Source: Nitrospira sp. UBA5698 (GTDB taxonomy: Bacteria > Nitrospirota > Nitrospiria > Nitrospirales > Nitrospiraceae). Taken from it: DNA of 18,947 bases. The position numbers and the translations under genes were made by a program. Where the stretch lies: assembly GCA_002420115.1 (NCBI GenBank), contig DIHK01000055.1:27570-46516 (forward strand), given 5' to 3'. The notes below the pieces were generated by a model. It saw only the letters and a program-made list of their open reading frames with translations. It did no database searches and was not told the DNA's origin. This document shows, in pieces, positions 1-6,385 of the stretch; position 1 is the stretch's first letter, and the number at the start of each line of letters is the position of its first letter.

Positions 1-1333
1 CCGTGACGAAGACCCGCACGTGAGGGAACAGACTCGTCAGCGTCCGATGTACTGCCGCGACGGCGTCGGATCCTTCGCCGCTCGTGAATCCCACGTAGTT
101 GAGCGCAAGCACACCATTCTCGGTCAGACGGCCGTGCAACTCGCTCAGCATCTCCTGAGCGAGCAGGTGAGTGGGCTCCGTTCCCCCGGTGAAACAGTCG
201 TGGATAATGATGTCATAGCGTTGGTCGAGGTTCTTGATCTCATACCGTGCATCGCCGACCAGGAATCGGCCTGTCGGTTGAAAAGAAAAGAACTTCAGTG
301 CGGCGTCGGCCACCGCCGGGTCAATTTCGATCGTATCGGTCACGATCCCCTGCGACCGGAGATCCCTGGCGACGTGTCCGCCGCCGAGCCCGATCAGCAG
401 TGCGTGTGCGGCATCAGGACGGAGCAAGGGCAGCAGCCCCAATACTTGCTGGTAGCCGAGAACGCTCCGATCCAGGTTTTTGTCGACCGCGCTGATGACC
501 GAGGCATCGGAGAGCATCAGTCGGTAGCCGCGCCGCTCATCGTCCACCACCCGCACCCAGCCGTAGAGACTTTCCGCTTCGGACCGGACCGTAAACCCTT
601 CCACCGGTTTGGGCGCCGAGGCTAGTCCCGTGGACGTCAGCAGGGCGAGCACCACCGCTGCCGCTGTAAGTGAGCGGTCTCTCACGCTGTCCGACCCTTC
701 ATACCAGACAACCAGCGCGGCAAGGACGGCCAGCAAGAGACTGAGGGCCATGAGGATGGTCCTGGTGCCGAACAGCGGCAACAGAAAAAACCCCAGCAGC
801 AGGGTACCCCCGACGCTGCCGACCGTGCTGACGGCATAGACTGAGCCGGCCACGGTGCCGACTCCATTAAGATCGTGAGTCGAGCGCTTGATCACATACG
901 GACCGACCATGGCGAGGGCTGTGAGCGGAACCGTGAACAGAAGCAACGCGCTCGCGAATGCGCCACCCCGGAGGCCGAGGGAATTCGTCAGGCGAAGAAC
1001 AGGACTGGTCAGGAATGGAATCACTGCCGTTCCGAGGGCGGCGGCCACCATCACGTGATTCAAGCGCACCGCCGGTAACCGGTCCGCCAGATAGCCACCG
1101 AGGAAATATCCGAGCGCCAGCGCGATCAGCGTGACCGCGATCAGTGAGGCCCAGACATACAGACTGACTCCATAAAACGGCCCGATGATCCGCGTCCCGA
1201 GCAACTCCAGAATCATGACGGCGGCACCGGTAACGGTGACGATCAGATAAGGCATGAGCGTGGGCCGGCGAGCGGTCATCCCGGAATCGGTAGGATCCTG
1301 TCGCAGCATGGTCGCGGAGGAGGTCTTGGGCAT
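1..1333 (-). CDS. Fused membrane protein / spermidine-synthase-like methyltransferase (3' end beyond window)
   Basis: I translated this on the minus strand from ATG at 1333 (MPKTSSATMLRQ...). The frame stays open for 444 codons to the left edge, so the C-terminus is missing. The first 230 or so residues are hydrophobic, with several membrane segments (for example ALIAVTLIALALGYFLGGYL and FFLLPLFGTRTILMALSLLL). A Rossmann-type SAM-binding domain follows: glycine loop LIGLGGGHVARDL near residues 312-324, then acidic strand end TIEIDP, and later YDIIIHDCFTGG. This layout matches the 'fused MFS/spermidine synthase' family. True spermidine synthases usually have an Asp-Ser/Thr-x-Asp motif at the last site; here it is HDCFTGG, so aminopropyl transfer is doubtful. 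A later in-frame ATG at 1309 is an alternative start. It is divergent from the gene at 1532. Family assignment is firm; substrate is unknown. Confidence 0.85.
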   Translation of the reverse strand, partial: MPKTSSATMLRQDPTDSGMTARRPTLMPYLIVTVTGAAVMILELLGTRIIGPFYGVSLYVWASLIAVTLIALALGYFLGGYLADRLPAVRLNHVMVAAALGTAVIPFLTSPVLRLTNSLGLRGGAFASALLLFTVPLTALAMVGPYVIKRSTHDLNGVGTVAGSVYAVSTVGSVGGTLLLGFFLLPLFGTRTILMALSLLLAVLAALVVWYEGSDSVRDRSLTAAAVVLALLTSTGLASAPKPVEGFTVRSEAESLYGWVRVVDDERRGYRLMLSDASVISAVDKNLDRSVLGYQQVLGLLPLLRPDAAHALLIGLGGGHVARDLRSQGIVTDTIEIDPAVADAALKFFSFQPTGRFLVGDARYEIKNLDQRYDIIIHDCFTGGTEPTHLLAQEMLSELHGRLTENGVLALNYVGFTSGEGSDAVAAVHRTLTSLFPHVRVFVT

Positions 1334-1531
1334 GTCTCTACATGTAGCATGAATTCAGACTCGAGAGATGGAGCCCACAGTGGGCAATGGGGCGCTTCGA
1401 AGGATTTTGTGTCGCATCTGTTGCATCAGGTGCATAGGGCGGTAGAGGCTCATTTCGGCCTTTGGTATCAGAGTGCTGCAGGACGATCTGTTCGTCACTC
1501 TCCACAACTTCAATGGCACGAAAGGAGCCGT
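1334..1531. promoter_or_regulatory. Divergent intergenic region with a short palindrome
   Basis: This 198-base spacer separates two divergently transcribed genes and should hold both promoters. It contains an inverted repeat GCCCAC-A-GTGGGC at 1373-1385, a possible operator. An AAAGGAG ribosome-binding site at 1521-1527 serves the rightward gene. I could not pick convincing -35/-10 boxes. The frame of the rightward gene stays open through this spacer, but it carries no signal peptide or family-like sequence. Confidence 0.35.
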
Positions 1532-2608
1532 ATGAATAAAGCCTTGATACTCGGATCCATCTCCGCCGCCGCACTTGCGCTGGTCGCGGGGACGGCGTCG
1601 GCGCACGTTGGTTACGGTAGTTCGCTCTACGATCAGAGCACGAATACATGGGGGACCGTGGGAGGGAACGGGTTCAATCCCACGGTGTCCAGTAACGCGG
1701 GCTGGCTGTCCGGCATGAGCAACAACGGGGTCAATCGCACCGGGGCGGTCGATACTATGGCGGACAGCCATAACAACCGGTTCCGGTTTTTCAGTCTCAG
1801 CGAAACATCAAATGTCAGTATCACCGTGACCGGAACGGCAAACAGTTTCGTTCCCGGACTGGGTCTCACACCCTCCACGTTGAATCCGGGATTTTCTTTG
1901 TTCAGCGGCACGGTGCCGGCGGGATCTCATGATGGCGTGGGCGACCTGAACGGATTGAACGCGGCCACGATCGCCGCTATGCAGAGCCCGGCTATGGTCG
2001 GCGCCTCGGTCGGGAATCCCGACGGCGGCCATCTAAACAATGTTCCGGCGTTTGCCACCTGGTCGCCCTTCTTCGACGCCATGGATGAAATCATCCCCGA
2101 GGGCGGCGGGGTGGTGGATGCCGGTGGTCCCAACTGGGGCGTCTACCAGAGCGACGGTAACGTCACGATGGGGAACAACAATGGGCAGGTGAGCACGATG
2201 ACGTTCACGGGCTTCGCTGTCGGGGACGGCCACAACGGCGATGTGCAAGACAATCGTATCACCTGGTCCGGCACCCTGGGGCCTGGCATCTATTCATTGG
2301 TCATCGGCGGCGCCAGCCAAACCGATCTGGAATCACTCTTTACCGAAGTGCAGCAGGGCACTCCGATCGGGTGCACGGGTGTGTCCACCTCGTGCAATGG
2401 AACAAACTTCGGAAACCCCAGCAATCCCAGTAATCCCGCATCGACCGATCCCTATTTCAAGTTGCGGGGAGCGCGCAACATGCATATCTCCATGTCCGTC
2501 AATGGGGACGTCTCACCTGTTCCTGTGCCGGCGGCGGTGTATCTGTTCGGCACGGGCCTCATCGGGCTGGCCGGAATGGCTCGCCGAAAGATGACGGCAA
2601 GAGGCTAA
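1532..2608 (+). CDS. PEP-CTERM-type (VPxPA variant) secreted surface protein
   Basis: A 358-residue protein starting at ATG 1532, chosen because AAAGGAG lies 4 bases upstream and a clean signal peptide begins there (MNKALILGSISAAALALVAGTASA, cleaved before HVGYG). The mature part is rich in Gly, Asn, Ser and Thr, as in extracellular beta-rich proteins. It has one close Cys pair (CTGVSTSC), which could form a disulfide. The end is a textbook exosortase sorting signal: VPVPAAVYLFGTGLIGLAG, a membrane-length segment, then the basic tail MARRKMTARG. Such proteins are exported by Sec, then cleaved and probably anchored or released by an exosortase. No exosortase lies in the window. Function of the body is unknown; a conserved-looking block around GFAVGDGHNGD and TWSGTLGPGIYSLVIGGA precedes the tail. 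A strong hairpin follows, so it is probably monocistronic. Confidence 0.9.
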   Translation: MNKALILGSISAAALALVAGTASAHVGYGSSLYDQSTNTWGTVGGNGFNPTVSSNAGWLSGMSNNGVNRTGAVDTMADSHNNRFRFFSLSETSNVSITVTGTANSFVPGLGLTPSTLNPGFSLFSGTVPAGSHDGVGDLNGLNAATIAAMQSPAMVGASVGNPDGGHLNNVPAFATWSPFFDAMDEIIPEGGGVVDAGGPNWGVYQSDGNVTMGNNNGQVSTMTFTGFAVGDGHNGDVQDNRITWSGTLGPGIYSLVIGGASQTDLESLFTEVQQGTPIGCTGVSTSCNGTNFGNPSNPSNPASTDPYFKLRGARNMHISMSVNGDVSPVPVPAAVYLFGTGLIGLAGMARRKMTARG

Positions 2609-2621
2609 TTGCAGATGTGAT

Positions 2622-2654
2622 TGCTCGGCGGGATCATCACGATCCCGCCGAGCA
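2622..2654 (+). terminator. Hairpin terminator after the PEP-CTERM gene
   Basis: A perfect 14-bp stem (TGCTCGGCGGGATC at 2622-2635 and its complement at 2641-2654) closes a 5-base loop 13 bases after the stop codon. There is no clear T tract, so it may act as a terminator or as an mRNA 3'-end stabiliser. Confidence 0.65.
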
Positions 2655-3172
2655 CGATGATGTTGAGTAGAGTTTCAGCCGTCTGCCTGTGCCCACCATT
2701 TCCCCCGTGCTTGTGACACCGTATTGTTCATCAGCCGTTCGAGTTGGCAACGCGACGGAAACGGTGTAGCAGGTTGGTCCGTCCGCGGCGTTCTTGCGAG
2801 ACGCTTCACGTGTTTGAAATCTCGGCCAACGGTTCCCTGTGTCAGGGTTCGAGTTTCTGGTTGTCCGAAAACTTGAAACTTGGAACCTCAAACGTGAAAC
2901 TATGAAACATAGTGCCCAATGACCAACGAATCTTGCCGCACCAGCGGAGCTGCCTTGGCCGCGGCGCTCTTCCTCTTTGAACGCACTGTCGACCGGTTCT
3001 GCCAAGCTTTGGGGTAGACCGTCTACTAATCGGGGAAGTTCAGAAACATCGGTCAGATTCTGCATTGCCGAGAGGAAACGGTTCCCCTGTAGGCAAGGGA
3101 AGAGTATCTCGTCAGTTTACGCAGGGGGCGAGAGGGAACATTGAATGGGGAGGGGTGATACGCGCCTAACCG
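2655..3172. other. Gene-free stretch with a diverged heptamer repeat
   Basis: I see no credible gene here. A 142-codon minus-strand frame runs through the region, including the upstream terminator hairpin, but it has no signal peptide, domain or ribosome-binding site and is dominated by the repeat it crosses. The only notable structure is the degenerate heptamer array at 2801-2908. The region lies between two convergent genes, so no promoter is needed in it. Confidence 0.5.
2801..2908. repeat. Diverged GTGAAAC-type heptamer array
   Basis: Units resembling NTGAAAC follow each other at 7-base steps: TTGAAAC at 2873, TTGGAAC at 2880, CTCAAAC at 2887, GTGAAAC at 2894, then an 8-base TATGAAAC at 2901. 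An imperfect left arm (GGTTC then GAGTTTC at 2846-2857) can pair with GAAACTTGGAACC on the right. An exact CGCTTCA unit sits at 2802-2808, the same unit seen between exbB and exbD. The unit and inverted layout match the two elements in the exbB-exbD-tonB spacers, so I treat them as one family. Confidence 0.5.
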
Positions 3173-3769
3173 TTAGTACGTGTGACGACGGCGTATCAGG
3201 GCGACGATACCCACCAACCCGCTGCCGAACAACCACGCGGCTGCGGGAATCGGCACAGCCTGCGTATCGAAATACACCAAGCCGCTCAAGAAAAATGTGG
3301 CCTGCCTCTCGTCTTGTTTGGGACCATCGAAGAGTCGGTTCCAGGAGAGGAAGAATTCCTTCGTGTCCGCGTTGAACAGCCCAGTCGCCGACCCACCGAT
3401 ATTCCAGGAACGATACATATTTCCGCGCTCGATACCGAAGAACAGTGAAGACAAGTCGACGATAAGCGATGTCCCCGAGAGCAGGGCGGTGGGAGACGGG
3501 GCTCCGGTGAACCCCGAAGTAAAGAGCGAGTAGGTTTCGCAGGCCTTCTCGATCGACGGCACGATGTCGCCGACGGCTTGGTACTGTCCCATTTTCAGGA
3601 CACCATCCTGCCCAAGCAATCGATCCATGGTGGCATGGTACGTCCCGTCATAGTTGACGGCACCGCTGGTGAGCTCCAGGTGCGTTACGACCATCGCATG
3701 AGCCGGCGTCCACCAGGTCAACCAGGCACTCACGAATCCGACGGTGAGAACCAACGTTCCTCGGTTCAT
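3173..3769 (-). CDS. PEP-CTERM-type secreted protein, MGQYQ family copy 1
   Basis: A 198-residue protein. The ATG at 3769 is preceded on the minus strand by AAAGGA at a sensible distance. The signal peptide is MNRGTLVLTVGFVSAWLTWW followed by TPAHA, with cleavage before MVVTH. The C-terminus is a sorting signal, VPIPAAAWLFGSGLVGIVAL, followed by the basic tail IRRRHTY. The mature start (VVTHLELTSGAVNYDG), the block KMGQYQAVGDIVPS and YSLFTSG match the protein at 17890-18537 closely (TVTDLDFTSGSIKLKLG, VMGQYQPLPNIIAP, FSLFTSG), so the two are paralogs on opposite strands about 14 kb apart. It is probably a beta-rich extracellular protein handled by an exosortase. Body function is unknown, with no catalytic motif. 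I saw no terminator hairpin just after its stop. Confidence 0.88.
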   Translation of the reverse strand: MNRGTLVLTVGFVSAWLTWWTPAHAMVVTHLELTSGAVNYDGTYHATMDRLLGQDGVLKMGQYQAVGDIVPSIEKACETYSLFTSGFTGAPSPTALLSGTSLIVDLSSLFFGIERGNMYRSWNIGGSATGLFNADTKEFFLSWNRLFDGPKQDERQATFFLSGLVYFDTQAVPIPAAAWLFGSGLVGIVALIRRRHTY

Positions 3770-4141
3770 AGCCCTATCCTTTCATCACCAGATCGACGTG
3801 CGAACACGGAGTAGGGACCTCATGGGTCCGGCGAAAAGAGTAGCGGAAGCACTGTCAAGGCGTCTACCTGGATAGCTACGGATGCTACAGATGTGACAGA
3901 AAATGTCTCGATTGGGGGATCGGATGCGTTGGAAGTCTACTCACGGACAGCCACAGGTACTACAGATGCAACCGGAATATGGCCCTAACCTTGAGTCGTC
4001 GATGATCCGTGGAGCGACGGTCGGCGAGATTCGCGAGCCATCCCCGCGCCCGTTTCTCCACGGAGAGAAGTTGGTTGGAGTGAGAAGTGAAAGTCCCTGT
4101 GCGATGTGGGCCTACCATTGACGAATCATTCCAGTATCTTT
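3770..4141. other. Gene-free stretch upstream of the minus-strand PEP-CTERM gene
   Basis: This 372-base spacer holds the upstream region of the gene ending at 3173 and the 3' flank of the barrel gene. The minus-strand ribosome-binding site for the former is at its left edge. On the minus strand a TTGACA hexamer occurs within 3841-3870, but no good -10 box follows at 16-18 bases. CTACAGATG occurs twice (3885-3893 and 3960-3968) within a weak direct repeat. A 72-codon plus-strand frame at 3903-4121 has no protein-like features. I see no gene. Confidence 0.45.
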
Positions 4142-4948
4142 CTAAAACCGGTATAGGGCTCCTACAACGACATGGAAGACGTCGTAGGTTCCGCTGATTC
4201 CAAAGGTGGAGTCGAGGCTCGTGATCGTCGCGCGGTTGTATTTGCCCTCCACGAACACTCCCCAATCCTCGAAGGGGAACAGCTTCACGCCCCACAGCCC
4301 GTTGAAACCAGGCACCACCTGATCGCCCGCGATCGGGCCTGTTCCACGAAAGTAAAAGGCGCCGATTCCGACTCCAGCGTAAGGCTCAATCCACCGCCCT
4401 GGGTAACGGACGAGCACATTCGCGGCGGCAGTAAAAACGCGCAAGGAACTCGCAGGAATCTGTAACGAACCTGTCTTGGTGATGAGCTGTGGGCAGTTGG
4501 GGGTCGCGGTCGGATAGAAATCCGTACAGCTTCCGGTCGGGGCAATATTCACTGGGTTGAACTGAATGTCCTGATTGGTTTGTACCACCTGCCCTTCGAT
4601 GTCGGGCTTGGTCGTGAAGACTTCGAGTTCGACGCCCAACCAGGGAAACTGTTGTTGATCGAAAAAGTAGCCGACTTTCCCCCCGAAGATCGGAGAGGTA
4701 CTCGTCTTGAGATCGCTCGTTTTGAAGGTTTGGGTGACGGAGGCCAGTGCCGGATTGCCGGCACCGTTGCCCAATAAGGGATCATCCAAGACCGAACGTC
4801 GTCCAAAATCCGGCATGCTCACGCTCGTGAGATCGCTGGGTGAGCTGAATCCCCCATAGCCGCCGACGTACCACTCAGCAGCACCGGGCTCGTACAGGAG
4901 CACCAACGCAAAGAAGAGCACCACAGCTCCGACAACACGAGAGAACAA
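4142..4948 (-). CDS. Outer-membrane beta-barrel protein (OmpA/Opa-like porin fold)
   Basis: About 268 residues. I chose TTG at 4948 because AGGAGG lies 6 bases upstream and translation then opens with a good signal peptide (MFSRVVGAVVLFFALVLLYE, cleaved around GAA-EWYVGGYGG). A GTG at 5020 would add 24 residues that push the hydrophobic core away from the N-terminus. The mature protein has the features of a small 8-strand barrel: WYVGGYGGFSSPSD at the start, strands such as FGGKVGYFF and WLGVELEVFTTKP, then RWIEPYAGVGIGAFYFRG, DWGVFVEGKYNRA and a C-terminal VVVGALYRF. Ending on Phe is the usual signal for the BAM assembly machine. Two cysteines (SCTDFYPTATPNCPQ) sit in a probable extracellular loop and may pair. 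Ligand or role unknown. It is transcribed in the same direction as the GspC-like gene, 206 bases downstream of it. Confidence 0.82.
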   Translation of the reverse strand: MFSRVVGAVVLFFALVLLYEPGAAEWYVGGYGGFSSPSDLTSVSMPDFGRRSVLDDPLLGNGAGNPALASVTQTFKTSDLKTSTSPIFGGKVGYFFDQQQFPWLGVELEVFTTKPDIEGQVVQTNQDIQFNPVNIAPTGSCTDFYPTATPNCPQLITKTGSLQIPASSLRVFTAAANVLVRYPGRWIEPYAGVGIGAFYFRGTGPIAGDQVVPGFNGLWGVKLFPFEDWGVFVEGKYNRATITSLDSTFGISGTYDVFHVVVGALYRF

Positions 4949-5033
4949 GAAGCACCTCCTGGCCGATGGTAGAGATTCAAGACAAAAGTCCGCAACAATA
5001 ACGCGGGATACGTGACGCACCAGTTACCTGGAT

Positions 5034-5050
5034 ATTAACTTCCGGTTAAT
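5034..5050. promoter_or_regulatory. ATTAAC/GTTAAT palindrome upstream of the barrel gene
   Basis: ATTAAC-TTCCG-GTTAAT is a perfect 6+5+6 inverted repeat about 86 bases upstream of the barrel gene start, in an AT-rich pocket of a GC-rich region. On the minus strand a CTGACA hexamer lies 17 bases before ATTAAC, a weak sigma70-like pair. It could be a promoter with an overlapping operator. Confidence 0.3.
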
Positions 5051-5154
5051 TCCCGCTGTGCCGGCGATGTCAGGGCGGGTTGGTAAGGCCGTGGAAGAAT
5101 CAGCGCACCACAGGAGGAAGGAGCTCCGAGGAACCGCCGAAAGCCGAACACCCG

Positions 5155-6063
5155 TTACCGGATTTCATACGTCAGTGTGGTCGGACGATCCTGCCGCAGC
5201 ACATCCACTTTCACGATCCGCTCGTCCTTCACCTGTTGAAACAACCCGATGACCTGCCCGGGATCCCGGATCTCGATACCGTTCACCCGCTTGAGGATAT
5301 CCCCGGTGATCAGCCCGATACGGCCGAAGAACGACTCGGGAGTAAAAATGGTCAAATGAAAGCCGTTGACTTTCCCGTCGACGAAATACGGAACCGCGCG
5401 GGCCTGCCCGAGCAATTTTGAGAGGTCGGCCAGGGCGGTCGTCACTTCTTTTCGATCGAGCAGAATTTTCTTTTTGGGGTCCGGAAGAGGGTTGCTGACC
5501 GGCATCGGCCGCGCCTCACCGGGGTCGCCCGTCGTGACCGGAAGAAATTCCTCGCGGCGGCCTTGACGAATGCGCACGCCTTCGCGCCGGATCTCGATGA
5601 GTTCGCCCGCATTCGGAATATCTTCCCGCAGGTGGTAGAGCGTGAGGGTTTTACTGCTGATCTCCTCGATCATGGCGATGGAAAGGCGGGTGTCGCCGTA
5701 AGAAGTCCCGCGTAATACCAGCTTTTGTGCGAGATTCAGCGGCGGCGTGGAATCGTCGGCTTCGTGGGCATCGTCGACACCGCCGGCATCGGACCCCATC
5801 CGGTGCGGTTTGCGCTGCCGCGGGACCACGAAGAGTCCGCTTTGCAGGATGTGCTGACTCAATTCCTCAGGTGACGGCGACGGCAGATCGGCGGTGGAGG
5901 AATACGTGGCGCGACCGGCGGCAGGCGAGGGGCCCAGGTGATCAGAGGGGTCGATGATCTGGTACGCGATCACCGCGTTGAGGCTGTGGGCGATCAGAAA
6001 CATGGCCAAGAGGAGCGTGACCGCCCAGATAAACCGCTTCTGATCGAATCGCACCTTCATCAT
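5155..6063 (-). CDS. GspC-like type II secretion protein with PDZ domain (orphan)
   Basis: A 302-residue bitopic inner-membrane protein. A short basic N-terminus (MMKVRFDQKR) precedes one membrane helix (FIWAVTLLLAMFLIAHSLNA). A Pro/Ser-rich linker follows, then a GspC homology-region-like segment near residues 110-170 (LVLRGTSYGDTRLSIAMIEE, LYHLREDIPNAGELIEI, GRREEFLPV). The C-terminal PDZ domain covers about residues 222-302 (VNGFHLTIFTPESFFGRIGL, GDILKRVNGIEIRDPG, VDVLRQDRPTTLTYEIR). Order and length fit GspC/PulC, which links the inner-membrane platform to the secretin in type II secretion. No other type II gene is in the window. It is divergent from tpsB, whose product also acts in the outer membrane. 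Two adjacent ATGs are possible starts and the ribosome-binding site is weak. Assignment to the GspC family is good; partner is unknown. Confidence 0.8.
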   Translation of the reverse strand: MMKVRFDQKRFIWAVTLLLAMFLIAHSLNAVIAYQIIDPSDHLGPSPAAGRATYSSTADLPSPSPEELSQHILQSGLFVVPRQRKPHRMGSDAGGVDDAHEADDSTPPLNLAQKLVLRGTSYGDTRLSIAMIEEISSKTLTLYHLREDIPNAGELIEIRREGVRIRQGRREEFLPVTTGDPGEARPMPVSNPLPDPKKKILLDRKEVTTALADLSKLLGQARAVPYFVDGKVNGFHLTIFTPESFFGRIGLITGDILKRVNGIEIRDPGQVIGLFQQVKDERIVKVDVLRQDRPTTLTYEIR

Positions 6064-6385
6064 GACAGCGACGGACTCTTATGACGAGTGTGAGCACGAA
6101 TCGCCGGCGATCATAGTCGCAGAATCACTGCCTCGCAAGGAGGCGCAAAGGAATTAACATGCAAAGAAGGAGTTAGTAACTTCGCTGTAACAGGCCCGCA
6201 GGTATAAGTGCAGAGCTTCTCTCAGGGCATGGATACGTGTGCACACCTTAGCAAGAGTGAAACGGAGAGAGCTGCGGTGCGTCGGACGCAGTGGCCCGAC
6301 AGCGCCGGCAACAAAGCGGGCATCGTGCGCACGGCCCGGTCATGATGGATCGAAATCGCCTCTCTGGTGATCGGTATTGGAGCGC
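6064..6385. promoter_or_regulatory. Divergent intergenic region between gspC-like and tpsB
   Basis: A 322-base spacer that must drive both the GspC-like gene and the long tpsB operon. The best rightward candidate is TATAAG at 6203-6208 with a poor -35 (TTCGCT at 6181-6186, 16-base spacer), leaving a leader of about 170 bases. A 38-codon frame from ATG 6229 has no family-like features and I do not call it. No riboswitch or strong hairpin was recognised. Confidence 0.3.

Noticed and set aside
2637..3065. 142-codon minus-strand frame in the gene-free stretch
   Set aside because: It overlaps the terminator hairpin and the heptamer repeat, and has no protein-like features or ribosome-binding site.
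3903..4121. 72-codon plus-strand frame
   Set aside because: Random composition, no ribosome-binding site, no features; lies in a spacer between two minus-strand genes.
6229..6345. 38-codon plus-strand frame in the gspC-tpsB spacer
   Set aside because: Poor ribosome-binding site, no hydrophobic segment or recognisable motif.
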